A stretch of DNA of 64,000 nucleotides, taken from CALSPH01 sp041690035 (GTDB taxonomy: Bacteria > Bacteroidota > Bacteroidia > NS11-12g > UBA955). Both the position numbers and the translations under genes were made by a program. The notes beneath the pieces are model-generated. The model was not told where the DNA came from, searched no databases, and saw only the letters and a list, made by a program, of their open reading frames with translations. Below are positions 8,475-18,439 of the stretch, one piece after another (position 1 is the first letter of the stretch; every line of letters begins with the position of its first letter). Location of the stretch: NCBI GenBank assembly GCA_041690035.1, contig JBDNFC010000009.1, positions 1 to 64,000 on the forward strand, read 5' to 3'.

Positions 8475-11321
8475 ATGAATACAATAGTAAAACTTAGTTT
8501 TCTTATTCTCAGTTTGTTAGTGTCCAATTTTTCTCATGCACAAATAGGTAAGGCAAACTTAGTAGGTTTTGTAAAAAGTAACCAAGACAACAGCCCCGTA
8601 ATATTTGCAACAGTATATCTTTATAAAGAAAATGTAAAACTAAAAAGGGTAGAAACAGATTTAGAAGGCAAGTTTCAAATCTCCAATTTAGATTCTGGCC
8701 TTTACACTTTAAAAATTGCATATTTTAAACATGACACCTTAGAGATAGAAGTATTAGCTACTCCTCAGCTGTCAGAAGAATTAAAATTAACGTTAGACCC
8801 AACTTCATCTTCGATAGAAACTGTAACTTTAAAAGGTGGTGGAACCTCTGGCAGCGGAATGGGCAGCATTAGTGCGAGAAAAATAGGTGCAGGAATGATA
8901 GAAATAATGGGTGCAGAGTCCATTAAACAAACCCCAGCAAGTGGTGCAGGCGATGTGCTCAAAAAATTAAGTGGGGCTAGTATTCAAGATAATAAATTTG
9001 CAATTATAAGGGGATTAAATGACAGGTATAATTTTGCGTTGCTAAATGGTGCACCATTGCCAAGCTCAGAAGCAGACAGGAAAGCATTTTCGTTTGATCT
9101 TTTTCCTTCATCACAAATAGAGAGCATGTCTATTAACAAAACGGCTACACCAGATATGCCAAGTGAGTTTGCTGGTGGGGTAATAAGCATTGTAACAAGA
9201 GATATTCCTGCAAAAAAAGAAGTTAATATTGGTTTATCTTTAGGTTATCATAACCTAACCACTTTGAAACCATTTGCAACTTACAATGGAGGAAAAACTG
9301 ACTTTTTAGGATTTGATGATGGTACTAGAGCTATTCCAAAAAACACCCCAGATGCAGAAACAATACAGAAAATTAATAATAAACAAGAACTTATACCAAT
9401 AAGTAAAAACTTTAATGGTAATTTTGGTACAAAAACAATAAGCGCTGCATTGCCAAATTTAGGAATAAATTTTAGTTATGCATTGCCCTTTAAAATCGTT
9501 AACAGAGAGGCTGGAATAAATTTTAGCACTGTTTATAACAATGGTAGAAAATTTAACGAAAAATTGCTGCAAGATTTTGGTAGCACTGAAAAGATTTTTT
9601 CTTTTAGAGATGAAAGCTATACTGAAAGTGTATTTTTAGGAGGTTTATTAAACTTTTCTTTAAAATTGAACAAAGCAAATAAAATTGGATTAAAATCATT
9701 GTTAAATTTAAACTCAACAGATGAAACTATTTTAAGAACTGGTACAGATTTTCAATCTAATTTTGCAAATAAAACAATTGCAACTTTTTATCAACAAAAT
9801 CTACTAGCTTCATCTCAATTAGTTGGTGAGCATGCATTTAAAAAAGGTCAACAAAATTTTGATTGGAATATTGGGTATAGCAAAGTGCAAAAAATAATTC
9901 CAGATTTTAAAAGAATAAGGTATTTAAAAAATGCCGATAGCATATCTACAGAAGTTCCATTTGTTGCATATATTCCGCCAAGTGCATCACCCAATGACGC
10001 TGGCAGGTTTTATAGCACATTGAACGAAAACATTGTTTCTGCAAACTATAACTATCAAATAAAAAACATCATTGACCATAAATTATTAGGCATTATTCAT
10101 TTAAAAGTTGGTGGATTTCATCAAATAAGAAACAGAACATTTGATGCACGTGTGCTTGGATATACCGCTTATAAGCAGTCGTCATTGGACAGAGATTTAT
10201 TGTTTCAAGAACCTGATAAAATTTTCAATAATAATAATATATCACCAACTGGATTTATAATTAATGATAATACTAATAAAAGTGATGCCTACACAGGAAA
10301 TTCTAGCCTTAATGCTGGTTATCTTATGTTAGATGAAAACTTATTACAAAATAAGTTAAGATTGGTTTATGGTGCTAGAGTTGAATATTTTAACCAAAAA
10401 TTAAACTCTTTCAAAGCAGGATCGACAGATGAAATAAATGTAAATTCAAAAAAACTTGATATTTTGCCTTCTATCAATATCAACTATGAATTAGCAGAGA
10501 GCACAAACCTTAGGTTAGGAGCTTCTAAAACGCTCTCAAGACCAGAATTCAGGGAACTTGCGCCTTTTAGTTTTTTTGATTTTGCGCGTTTTATAGAGGT
10601 AGTAGGAAATGATAAGTTAGAAAGAACATCCATTTTAAATTTTGATGCAAGATTAGAGCATTATTTCAAAGGAAATCAGTTTATATCTCTTTCTGCTTTT
10701 TACAAAGATTTTTCTAATCCAATAGAGCAAGTATTAGGATCTGATATAGGAGGGGGCACACTTTCAACAACGTATCAGAATGCAAAATCAGCCACTAACT
10801 TTGGTATTGAATTTGAGATTAGAAAAAACTTGGCATTTTTACTTAGAGACGAAAAAGCACAGTATAAAGATTATAAAAACTTCTTATACCTAGGTATGAA
10901 TTTCGCTTACATCCAATCACAGGTTGATGTTTCTAACATAAATGGGGCATTAGGTAGACCGCTTCAAGGTCAAAGTCCTTATGTATTTAATGGCAGCATT
11001 ACTTATGATAACCCTGCACAACCTATTTCGTTTGGAATCTCTGGCAATAGGGTAGGAAATAGAATTGTATTTGTGGGAACAGATATTTATCCTGATTTTT
11101 ATGAAAAAGCAAGAACCGTGATTGATGGACAAATAACTTACAAAACTGGAAAAGACGACAGAATGAATATTAAACTTCAATTTTCTGACATATTGGGACA
11201 AGAATTTATTGTTTTTCAAAATAAAACAGAACATGGCAAGTTTATAGAAGGTAATTCACGCATTATGCGTTCTGTAAATCCAGGAAACACTGCAGCAATT
11301 GCTGTAAGTTATAGATTCTAA
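8475..11321 (+). CDS. TonB-dependent outer-membrane receptor
   Basis: 948 residues. Signal peptide NTIVKLSFLILSLLVSNFSHA, then a carboxypeptidase-like regulatory beta-sandwich (about 25-110: GFVKSNQDNSPVIFATVYLY), a plug domain (about 130-240, with IRGLNDRYNFALLNGAPLPS), and a 22-strand-type beta-barrel ending in the aromatic C-terminus AISVSYRF-like (AIAVSYRF). It takes up a substrate through the outer membrane using TonB energy. No SusD partner follows, so it is not a classical SusCD pair. The start at 8475 is set by the promoter and signal peptide. Adjacent PhoBR-like genes and the Pho-box-like repeats suggest expression under phosphate limitation and a phosphorus-containing ligand; that is inference. 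Confidence 0.92.
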   Translation: MNTIVKLSFLILSLLVSNFSHAQIGKANLVGFVKSNQDNSPVIFATVYLYKENVKLKRVETDLEGKFQISNLDSGLYTLKIAYFKHDTLEIEVLATPQLSEELKLTLDPTSSSIETVTLKGGGTSGSGMGSISARKIGAGMIEIMGAESIKQTPASGAGDVLKKLSGASIQDNKFAIIRGLNDRYNFALLNGAPLPSSEADRKAFSFDLFPSSQIESMSINKTATPDMPSEFAGGVISIVTRDIPAKKEVNIGLSLGYHNLTTLKPFATYNGGKTDFLGFDDGTRAIPKNTPDAETIQKINNKQELIPISKNFNGNFGTKTISAALPNLGINFSYALPFKIVNREAGINFSTVYNNGRKFNEKLLQDFGSTEKIFSFRDESYTESVFLGGLLNFSLKLNKANKIGLKSLLNLNSTDETILRTGTDFQSNFANKTIATFYQQNLLASSQLVGEHAFKKGQQNFDWNIGYSKVQKIIPDFKRIRYLKNADSISTEVPFVAYIPPSASPNDAGRFYSTLNENIVSANYNYQIKNIIDHKLLGIIHLKVGGFHQIRNRTFDARVLGYTAYKQSSLDRDLLFQEPDKIFNNNNISPTGFIINDNTNKSDAYTGNSSLNAGYLMLDENLLQNKLRLVYGARVEYFNQKLNSFKAGSTDEINVNSKKLDILPSININYELAESTNLRLGASKTLSRPEFRELAPFSFFDFARFIEVVGNDKLERTSILNFDARLEHYFKGNQFISLSAFYKDFSNPIEQVLGSDIGGGTLSTTYQNAKSATNFGIEFEIRKNLAFLLRDEKAQYKDYKNFLYLGMNFAYIQSQVDVSNINGALGRPLQGQSPYVFNGSITYDNPAQPISFGISGNRVGNRIVFVGTDIYPDFYEKARTVIDGQITYKTGKDDRMNIKLQFSDILGQEFIVFQNKTEHGKFIEGNSRIMRSVNPGNTAAIAVSYRF

Positions 11322-11345
11322 AGATTATTAAATTTTAAAGCAAAA

Positions 11346-11373
11346 AAAACCACCTTTATAAAAAGGTGGTTTT
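11346..11373. terminator. Bidirectional intrinsic terminator between the TonB receptor and trxA
   Basis: Perfect 12-bp stem AAAACCACCTTT / AAAGGTGGTTTT with a 4-base loop (ATAA), flanked by A-run on the left and T-run on the right. It serves both convergent genes. Confidence 0.85.
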
Positions 11374-11390
11374 TTTATTTTTATAAATAA

Positions 11391-11708
11391 TTAAATATGT
11401 GCTTGAATTTTTTGAGCAATTGCATGTTTTGGCAGCGCTCCAACTATCTTATCTACCATTTCACCATTTTTAAAAATGAGCAATGTAGGAATACTTCTTA
11501 TGCCAAACTCTGCTGGAACTTGCTGATTTTCATCTACGTTCATTTTTCCTATTATTGCTTTACCATCTAATTCTAAAGCCAACTCGTCTACGATTGGTCC
11601 TACCATTCGGCAAGGGCCACACCATTCTGCCCAAAAATCTACCAATACTGGTTTATCTACAATACTTATCGTTTCTTTAAAATTTGCGTCTGTTATTTCT
11701 AATGCCAT
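11391..11708 (-). CDS. trxA: Thioredoxin
   Basis: 105 residues, standard thioredoxin. Active site WCGPC at residues 29-33, and the cis-Pro segment IRSIPTLLIF near 71-80. Reduces protein disulfides in the cytoplasm; no signal peptide, so not a periplasmic variant. Monocistronic: it has its own promoter upstream and shares the bidirectional terminator with the TonB receptor. Confidence 0.97.
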   Translation of the reverse strand: MALEITDANFKETISIVDKPVLVDFWAEWCGPCRMVGPIVDELALELDGKAIIGKMNVDENQQVPAEFGIRSIPTLLIFKNGEMVDKIVGALPKHAIAQKIQAHI

Positions 11709-11744
11709 GCTGTTTATTTATTTTATTACTATTAATAATAGTTT

Positions 11745-11776
11745 CAAAAGTAATGCCTTTATTTTAAAATTACAAA
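11745..11776 (-). promoter_or_regulatory. trxA promoter
   Basis: Minus strand: TTTG (11776-11773), 20-base spacer, TACTTTTG (11752-11745). Both parts and the spacing fit the Bacteroidota housekeeping promoter, TTTG-N(17-23)-TAnnTTTG. 36 bases before the ATG. Confidence 0.65.
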
Positions 11777-11825
11777 TTTGCGCCAAGCTGACAGTAAAAA
11801 AAACTAATTTTATGCAAATTATCTG

Positions 11826-12395
11826 TCAATAAGGCAATCTTTTTGAAATAATTGATGATACATTTAAAAACAAGTCTATTGGCTGAAACTTTCGCCAGTC
11901 CATATTATCTAAAGCACCACCCCACAGCCAAAATTCATCAATGTTGTATTCACTCATCTCTGATTTAACATGTTCTTCAAAATTCAATAACACCACCCAA
12001 CCTTTATCATTTGCTTGCTCCCACTCTGCATAATATTCATCACTATCTCCAAAAAAATTTAGTATATTTTCTCCTATAATAATTAATTTATCAATATTCA
12101 AATCTACCAAGGGCTCGATAATTTTATTGTAAAAAATAGAAATGTCAGAAGAGATACAGTCATTCCACTCTCCTATCAATTCAATAATAGCAAAGCCCAT
12201 ATCGTATGAAACATATAACATTTTAAGAAACAGTGTTTCACTGCCAAAATTGTCCCACTGAGGATGAATAAGATGATTATAAATTTTATCTGTATAATAA
12301 AACTCGCTATAATCTTTGAGATAAAAAGGAGAATTATTGTCTTCAGCGGCATTATATAAATGCAACCAGTTGTAATATGGCTCAATATTGTGCAT
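11826..12395 (-). CDS. Hypothetical protein, 189 residues
   Basis: Not recognised. An acidic, aromatic-rich soluble protein without signal peptide or membrane segment; Trp and Tyr are frequent (for example EFWLWGGALDN near 155-165). It looks like a single compact domain. A -7 element lies directly upstream (12406-12413), giving a very short leader. Divergent from the secreted BNR protein with 31 bases between the start codons, so the two promoters must interleave. It could be an immunity-like or SMI1-type protein by general character, but I have no motif for that. Confidence 0.7.
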   Translation of the reverse strand: MHNIEPYYNWLHLYNAAEDNNSPFYLKDYSEFYYTDKIYNHLIHPQWDNFGSETLFLKMLYVSYDMGFAIIELIGEWNDCISSDISIFYNKIIEPLVDLNIDKLIIIGENILNFFGDSDEYYAEWEQANDKGWVVLLNFEEHVKSEMSEYNIDEFWLWGGALDNMDWRKFQPIDLFLNVSSIISKRLPY

Positions 12396-12405
12396 TTTTG
12401 CAGTG

Positions 12406-12413
12406 CAAATTTA
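12406..12413 (-). promoter_or_regulatory. -7 element of the 189-residue hypothetical gene
   Basis: Minus-strand TAAATTTG, 10 bases before the ATG; predicts a leader of only about 4 bases. Confidence 0.4.
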
Positions 12414-12426
12414 AGGCATAAAAAAT

Positions 12427-13983
12427 ATGAAAAATAATAAAATTAAAATTATCGCAAACTTAATGTTTATGCTAGGTGCACAATTCTGTTTTGGGCAGGT
12501 TGAAATAAAAAATGTAAGTTCTATTAGAACAGGCACCAACGAGCCATCTATAGGCATAGACCCTTATGCAGGAAGAGTTATAATAGGCAGTAATGTGGAT
12601 CTATTATTTTTGTCAAAGGATGGCGGTTTTTCATTTACTGAAAAAAAACTAACATCAAGCTATGGAGTATATGGTGATCCAGTAATATTTATTAATGAAA
12701 AAGGGACTTATTTTTATACCCATTTATCAAAAACACCGGGTAAAAAAGCTCCAGAAATGTGGGATAGGATCGTTGTTCAAAAATCAAATACCTTTGGCGA
12801 CAGTTTTTTTAATGGCACAGCTGTAGGCTATGTAGAAGGCAAAATGCAAGATAAACCTTGGCTATCTGGCGATATGAATAAAAAAAGTCTATACTATGGA
12901 CGCATGTACCTAGCTTGGACAGAATTTGACAAATACAAGAGTGCATCTAGCAACGATAGTTCAAGGATAAAATTTGCTTATAGCGACACTGAAGGAGATT
13001 CCTTTAGTGAGCCAGTAGTCATTTCTGATACGGCTGGCGATTGCTCTGATGGAGACAATACCGTAGAAGGTGTAAATATTACTCCAGGCAAAAATGGAGT
13101 TTTGTTTGCAACCTGGGCTGCTAGAGGCAATATTTACTTAGATATATCTAATGATGGCGGGAAAACATGGGGCCAAGACAGGGTAATATGTCAGCAAGTA
13201 GGTGGATGGGATCAGCAGGTTCCGTATTTAAGCAGGTGCAATAGTTTACCATTTTCTTTTTGCGACAAAAAAGGAAAGTTATTTGTGGTTTTTGGTGATA
13301 GAAGAAATAAAGATTTAGACGTTTTTATTAGCATGAGCAGTGACAATGGTTTAATTTTTACAAAACCCACAAGAATAAACAAGGATCCATTAGGCAATGG
13401 CAAGGATCAATTTATGCCAAATATAGCTTATGATAGGATAAAAGGGTGTTTTTACATTATTTACTATAGTAGGGAGCAGAGTATGCTCAATATTTTTACA
13501 GAAACAAGAATGGTGTATGGAAAAAAAATAGCTAAATTAAAAGAAATCACTTTGAGTAAAGCACCATTTTCTCCCAGCAACAAACAATTTTTTGGCGATT
13601 ATTTAGATATTGATGCGCTAAATGGTGCAGTAGGAGCCACATGGACAGAGATTGATTATGAAACGAATATAATAACAATTAAGGCCGCAATAGGGCCATC
13701 AAAAGCATTTCATAAGCACATCAATAATTATGCAGGCAATGTGAACGAATTTCTGCTTGCAGATAGCAACATTCTCTATATACATTATCATATAGGAGAA
13801 AATGATGGTTTCAAAATAGAATTAGCGCGTTTTGGAAAAACAGTCTATTTGCGCAATCAAATAGAAGCTATCACTCCAGGCAATTATGAAGAAAAGCTAA
13901 AAATAGACATGCAACCAGGCACTTATGAAATAAAAATCACCTATAGGGGACGCACTTATAGCAAGAGTTACACTATCAAATAG
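12427..13983 (+). CDS. Secreted BNR/sialidase-type repeat protein
   Basis: 518 residues. Signal peptide about 1-24 (IIANLMFMLGAQFCFGQ). The body (about 30-400) contains several Asp-box-like repeats S-x-D-x-G-x-x-F/W: LSKDGGFSF (about 60), ISNDGGKTW (about 240) and SSDNGLIF (about 305), typical of six-bladed sialidase-type propellers. The C-terminal 60 residues end in PGTYEIKITYRGRTYSKSYTIK-like strands, compatible with a type IX sorting domain or a beta-sandwich. Enzymatic sialidase activity is not shown; many BNR proteins are only binding or structural. Surface or extracellular. Confidence 0.75.
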   Translation: MKNNKIKIIANLMFMLGAQFCFGQVEIKNVSSIRTGTNEPSIGIDPYAGRVIIGSNVDLLFLSKDGGFSFTEKKLTSSYGVYGDPVIFINEKGTYFYTHLSKTPGKKAPEMWDRIVVQKSNTFGDSFFNGTAVGYVEGKMQDKPWLSGDMNKKSLYYGRMYLAWTEFDKYKSASSNDSSRIKFAYSDTEGDSFSEPVVISDTAGDCSDGDNTVEGVNITPGKNGVLFATWAARGNIYLDISNDGGKTWGQDRVICQQVGGWDQQVPYLSRCNSLPFSFCDKKGKLFVVFGDRRNKDLDVFISMSSDNGLIFTKPTRINKDPLGNGKDQFMPNIAYDRIKGCFYIIYYSREQSMLNIFTETRMVYGKKIAKLKEITLSKAPFSPSNKQFFGDYLDIDALNGAVGATWTEIDYETNIITIKAAIGPSKAFHKHINNYAGNVNEFLLADSNILYIHYHIGENDGFKIELARFGKTVYLRNQIEAITPGNYEEKLKIDMQPGTYEIKITYRGRTYSKSYTIK

Positions 13984-14085
13984 CCAAAGATAGATTTAAA
14001 TAAAAAAATAAGATTTGATTTTAGAAAAAAAAAGCGTTTTTTTGCAAATCGTTACAAAACTAAACATATAGTAGAAAAATAAATT

Positions 14086-16182
14086 ATGGCAATATTAGGC
14101 ACATTAAGAGAAAAAGGTGGAAAATGGGTAGCAATTTTTGTTGGATTGGCACTTTTATTATTTTTGGTTTCCTCCTTGTTTGGAGATCAAAATTTCAGCA
14201 TGTTTGGTAATAGTAATACAAATCCGACTGTGATGGAAATTGGTGGCAAGAAAATAGATATGCAATCATTTGAAAGCCAAATGGCTGTGACACTAAAAAC
14301 AAGAGAAATGAATGGCATGTCAGTAGATGAAGAAATGAGAACACAACTTAGACTGCAAGTAGCAAACCAATTATTTAATGATATTGCAATTTCCCCAATT
14401 TTAGATAAATTAGGATTAACAATTAGCGATAAAGAAATTGGCGAATTGCTTTTCGGCAATGACCCACACCCATTTGTAAAGCAGTATTTTGGACAACAAT
14501 ATTCTCCAGAAAGAGCTAAAAACTTTATAAAAAATGAATACACAAACGACTTAAAAGCAAAATTAGCATTTGATGAATATACAACAGCAATAAAAACACA
14601 AGTAAGAGCATCTAAATACAATAAACTTATTATCGCTGGCTTGAGGGCATCTAGTTTTGATGCAGATGTTAGTTCAGCAAAATCTGGCACAAAAGTATTT
14701 GGCAAAATTGTAGTAGCAAATTATTTATCTATTCCAGACTCTACCGTTAGTGTAAGTGATAGAGAAATAAAATCATTTATTAATAAAAATGCGGATGATT
14801 ATAAAGGCGAACCAAGCAGAGACTTAGAATATGTGTCTTGGAATATTGCCCCAAGTAAGCAAGATAGTCTAGAAGCATTAGAAATGGCATCTTCACTAAA
14901 AATTAGTTTTGAAACAAATACTGATACTACCTTTGCTCAAAGCAATAGTGAAATAGAACAAAATCTTACCTTTAGAGATCATGGTAGTTTTAATAGTGCC
15001 GATGAAACAGCAATATTCAATACTGCGGTGGGCAGTATTGCTGGCCCTGTTGCAGCTGAAGGCGGATATGGACTTTATAAAATATTAAGTAAAACAAATG
15101 GGCCAACTACGTTTTATAACTTTAGCCAAATTGTATTAAACTTTACCCAAGACTCTGCGGGAGTATATAACCGTGCAAATCAAATTATTGGTGATCTAAA
15201 AACTGGTTCAAGTTTTTCTGATGCAGCAAAAAGAAATAGTGTAGACCCATCATCTGCCAATGGTGGCAACATGGGTTGGGTATCAGAAGCACCCTACATA
15301 CCCGTTAGTGTAATTGATTATTTAAAGAAAAATGGTAAAGGCTCATTAGGAATGATTAAAGGTCAGCAAGGTCTTCATATAATACAAATAAATGAAAATG
15401 CAAGTAATGAGCAGGTAAAAGTAGAATCAGTAATTAAAAAAATCAATATTGGCAGAAACACAATGAACGAAATGTTTGGTCTTGCCAATAATTTTGCCAA
15501 TGAAATTTCTGCTAAAGATGAATTAGATTTTACAAAAAAAGCAAGTGAAAAAGGATATACTGTAAAAAACGCAACAAGTGTCATAGAAGGAGCCACAGGA
15601 TGGGCTGGTATGAATAATGCAAGAGAAATAATTAAATGGACTTATGAAGAGAATAGAAAAGTAGGCGAAATTTCACAACCTTTTAATGTTGATAATTTAA
15701 TTATCGTGGCAAGGGTAAGAAAAATTGTAGAAGAAGGAACAAAATCTTTTGAGGAACTAAAAGATGAAGTAAAACTAAAGCTAATAAACAAGAAGAAAGG
15801 TGTAATTCTTGCCAAAAAGATGGAAGAAGCAATGAAAGAAGCAAAAGAACCAGTGGCCCTGGCAATTAAATTTAGCACTATAGCTCAACCGATAGAAAAT
15901 GCAGAGTTTTATCAAAGCAATATGTTATATGTTGGAAGTGATTATAAAGTACAAGGTGCTATATTAGGAATGAAAAAAGGTGATAAAAGCAAACCTATAA
16001 TTGGAGAACAAGGTGTATATGTGTTCTTTTGCGAAGATGTAAAAACAGAACCTCTGCAAGGAAATACAGCAGAAATTATTGCATCTATACAATCACAATA
16101 TACTCAAAATGTTGAATCTATAGTAGATGACATATTAAGAAAAAAAGCTAAACTAAAAAACAATCTAGCCAAATATTATTAA
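14086..16182 (+). CDS. PpiD-like membrane-anchored peptidyl-prolyl isomerase
   Basis: 698 residues. One N-terminal membrane helix (about 13-31: WVAIFVGLALLLFLVSSLF) anchors it in the inner membrane with the rest in the periplasm. SurA/PpiD N-terminal chaperone helices 45-190, then a parvulin (PPIC) domain about 340-447 (NFSQIVLNF ... GGNMGWVSEAPYIP), and a C-terminal helical region. It helps folding of outer-membrane and secreted proteins near the Sec translocon. Its TAA and the stop of lpxB on the other strand share the four bases TTAA. Confidence 0.88.
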   Translation: MAILGTLREKGGKWVAIFVGLALLLFLVSSLFGDQNFSMFGNSNTNPTVMEIGGKKIDMQSFESQMAVTLKTREMNGMSVDEEMRTQLRLQVANQLFNDIAISPILDKLGLTISDKEIGELLFGNDPHPFVKQYFGQQYSPERAKNFIKNEYTNDLKAKLAFDEYTTAIKTQVRASKYNKLIIAGLRASSFDADVSSAKSGTKVFGKIVVANYLSIPDSTVSVSDREIKSFINKNADDYKGEPSRDLEYVSWNIAPSKQDSLEALEMASSLKISFETNTDTTFAQSNSEIEQNLTFRDHGSFNSADETAIFNTAVGSIAGPVAAEGGYGLYKILSKTNGPTTFYNFSQIVLNFTQDSAGVYNRANQIIGDLKTGSSFSDAAKRNSVDPSSANGGNMGWVSEAPYIPVSVIDYLKKNGKGSLGMIKGQQGLHIIQINENASNEQVKVESVIKKINIGRNTMNEMFGLANNFANEISAKDELDFTKKASEKGYTVKNATSVIEGATGWAGMNNAREIIKWTYEENRKVGEISQPFNVDNLIIVARVRKIVEEGTKSFEELKDEVKLKLINKKKGVILAKKMEEAMKEAKEPVALAIKFSTIAQPIENAEFYQSNMLYVGSDYKVQGAILGMKKGDKSKPIIGEQGVYVFFCEDVKTEPLQGNTAEIIASIQSQYTQNVESIVDDILRKKAKLKNNLAKYY

Positions 16183-17285
16183 ATATTAGCTTGTAAGTTT
16201 ATATAAATACTTTCTCCTATACCTTTTTGATGATTAGATAGCACTTTTATTAAATCAGTTTGTATTTTTATTGCTTCGATTTTTGTACACTCTTTTAATG
16301 CTTTTTTTATTCTATTAGGCGAAACGTCATCTTGTATCAATTCTGTTAAAACAGGTTTGTCTAAAATTAAATTTGGCAAGCTTATATATTTTACTTTAAT
16401 CAAGCGCCTACCCAAAAAATAAGAAATCTTACTAGTGCTATAACAAACTATTTGAGGGCAACCAATTAATGCGCACTCTAAGGTTGCAGTGCCACTTGTA
16501 ACAATTGCCTTTTCTGCTATTTTTAACAAATCCCATGTTTGGTTATATACTTTTGTTATGTTCATTTTGCCAATAAAATAATCATAAAATTGGGGTGAGA
16601 TAGATTCTGTGCAAGCTAAAACAATGCGATATTGTGTAAAACTTTTGGCTACTTTAAGCATCATAGGTAGTAATGCTGCTATTTCTTGTTTTCTGCTACC
16701 AGGCAAGAGTGCCAAAATGCCCTGATTATTATTATCTAAATCAGTAATAGCTTTAAATTGATATTTATTAATGGCTGCGAAGGTTGGGTTGCCTACATAA
16801 AAGACTGAAGAAATATTTTTATTCCTAAAATAAGCCTCTTCGAAAGGCAAAATACAATAGAGATAATCAATTAATTTAGCCATTTTTTTTACACGCCACT
16901 CTCCCCAAGCCCATACTTTGGGTGCAATGTAATAATGGATCGGAATGCTTGTTTTATTCTTGATTTTTTTTGCTAATCTCATATTTAGCCCTGATGCATC
17001 TACCAAAATTATTGCGTTGGGATTAAGTAAAATGATGTGTGTGCTAATGCGATTGATTAATTTTTGCAAAACAAATGCCTTTTTTAATACTTCCCAAAAG
17101 CCCATTACTGCAAGTTTATCAAAACTCATGTATAAGCTAACATTAGCATCTAAAAGCGATTTGCCACCTACAGCTTCAAAATGTATATTGTTATTTAATG
17201 CCCTTAATTCTATAACAAGATTTGCGGCATGTTGATCTCCAGAAACCTCGGCAGCGACAATAAAAACTGTGGGCTTATTGTCCAT
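16179..17285 (-). CDS. lpxB: Lipid-A-disaccharide synthase
   Basis: 368 residues, family length. GT19 signatures: AAEVSGDQHAANL near 12-24, the VDASGLNMRLAKKIK segment near 96-110, the YYIAPKVWAWGEWRVKKM motif near 117-134, LPGSRKQEI near 195-203, and SGTATLECAL near 262-271. Joins UDP-2,3-diacylglucosamine and lipid X to make the lipid A disaccharide. Shares one base with the upstream small membrane gene (TAATG), indicating coupling. Peripheral inner-membrane enzyme. Confidence 0.95.
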   Translation of the reverse strand: MDNKPTVFIVAAEVSGDQHAANLVIELRALNNNIHFEAVGGKSLLDANVSLYMSFDKLAVMGFWEVLKKAFVLQKLINRISTHIILLNPNAIILVDASGLNMRLAKKIKNKTSIPIHYYIAPKVWAWGEWRVKKMAKLIDYLYCILPFEEAYFRNKNISSVFYVGNPTFAAINKYQFKAITDLDNNNQGILALLPGSRKQEIAALLPMMLKVAKSFTQYRIVLACTESISPQFYDYFIGKMNITKVYNQTWDLLKIAEKAIVTSGTATLECALIGCPQIVCYSTSKISYFLGRRLIKVKYISLPNLILDKPVLTELIQDDVSPNRIKKALKECTKIEAIKIQTDLIKVLSNHQKGIGESIYINLQANI

Positions 17286-17605
17286 TAAATGATAGCAAAT
17301 TTAAGTAATAAAATGATAGCACCTATGATGAAAGTTGCTATTATCACACCTCTTGCAATGTACTCCCTATTTATTTGCAGCAATATCCAAAATGATGCTA
17401 AATTTATAATTGATGCTAATGTTATAAATAAACCTAACGTGTGTCCTTCGTATGCAAGGCTAATAAAATCAGCAAAGGGATAATATGGATAGCTGTATTT
17501 TTGCTTATTTATAATCCAAATAATCACCATAATAATAAAGGGACCAATAAAACCGATTAACATACCGATTAGGAGGCGTTTAAAAATATATTTTTTATCG
17601 TGCAT
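17285..17605 (-). CDS. Small integral membrane protein upstream of lpxB
   Basis: 106 residues from the ATG at 17605; a longer reading to 17635 would begin upstream of the predicted transcript start. Three membrane helices: about 10-34, 50-70 and 80-104. Family not recognised. The stop overlaps the lpxB start by one base, so it is probably co-translated with lpxB; a role in lipid A or envelope assembly is a guess from context. It has its own promoter at 17623-17652. Confidence 0.75.
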   Translation of the reverse strand: MHDKKYIFKRLLIGMLIGFIGPFIIMVIIWIINKQKYSYPYYPFADFISLAYEGHTLGLFITLASIINLASFWILLQINREYIARGVIIATFIIGAIILLLKFAII

Positions 17606-17622
17606 TTGCTTTGTATAGGGTT

Positions 17623-17652
17623 CAAAAATATACAATTAAAAGAAAAAAGCAA
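17623..17652 (-). promoter_or_regulatory. Promoter of the small membrane protein-lpxB unit
   Basis: Minus strand: TTG (17652-17650), 19-base spacer, TATTTTTG (17630-17623). Start of transcription predicted near 17616, 11 bases before ATG 17605. Confidence 0.55.
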
Positions 17653-17670
17653 TAAAAGACTTTTACTAGA

Positions 17671-18435
17671 CTAATTAAATGTCCAGCTATTGAGTAAAGA
17701 AATAGCAGTGTGCGCTGTTAAATCAAATTGAGTAGGAACAATACTTATATATCCTTCTTGTAGCGCATACTCATCTGTATCTTGCCCTTTATCTTTGTTC
17801 ACAAACTCACCTTTCATCCAATAATACTTGCGTTTAAAAGGATCCTCGCGCTCTAGAAAGCTTTCGTTCCAATGCGCATTTGCTTGGCGGCATATTTTAA
17901 TCCCTTTAATTCCCTTTTCAAAATTAGGGATATTTACATTTAATAAGACTCCACTAGGCAATCCATTATTTAAAGTTTGAATGGCAATATCTTTTATAAA
18001 GTCTAATGTGTGCGAGAAATCTGCATCATAAGCATAATCGCAAAGCGAAAAACCTATAGCAGGTATACCATCTATAGCAGCTTCTACTGCTGCAGACATT
18101 GTACCTGAATAAATAACATTGATGGCAGAATTGGAGCCATGATTTATACCTGATACCATAAGGTCTGGTTTTCTAGGCAAAAGTTTATCCAATGCTATTT
18201 TTACACAATCTACGGGAGTACCGCTAACTTGGTAAGCAGGAATAGTATCAAAAATATCTGATTTAGATACACGCAATGGATTATTTATTGTGATGGCATG
18301 CCCCATACCACTCTGAGGGCTATCTGGAGCTACCACAAACACATCGCCCAGTTGTTTCATTATTTGCACAAGATTTGCTATGCCTGTTGCAGTAATACCA
18401 TCATCATTACTAATTAAAATTAAAGGCTTATTCAT
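17671..18435 (-). CDS. surE: 5'-nucleotidase SurE
   Basis: 254 residues. N-terminal ILISNDDGITATGI with the metal-binding Asp pair, APDSPQSGMGHAIT near 36-49, and SGINHGSNSAINVIYSGTMSAAVE near 92-115, all diagnostic for SurE. Dephosphorylates nucleoside 5'- and 3'-monophosphates and short polyphosphates; linked to stationary-phase survival. A -7 element (TAATTTTG, minus strand 18447-18440) lies 5 bases ahead of the ATG, so the transcript may be nearly leaderless. Confidence 0.95.
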   Translation of the reverse strand: MNKPLILISNDDGITATGIANLVQIMKQLGDVFVVAPDSPQSGMGHAITINNPLRVSKSDIFDTIPAYQVSGTPVDCVKIALDKLLPRKPDLMVSGINHGSNSAINVIYSGTMSAAVEAAIDGIPAIGFSLCDYAYDADFSHTLDFIKDIAIQTLNNGLPSGVLLNVNIPNFEKGIKGIKICRQANAHWNESFLEREDPFKRKYYWMKGEFVNKDKGQDTDEYALQEGYISIVPTQFDLTAHTAISLLNSWTFN

Positions 18436-18439
18436 TCAG

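Noticed and set aside
14013..14049. Terminator ahead of the PpiD-like gene
   Set aside because: Only an A/T-run stem (A7-GCG-T7) with a weak outer GATTTG/CAAATC pair; too unstable to call.
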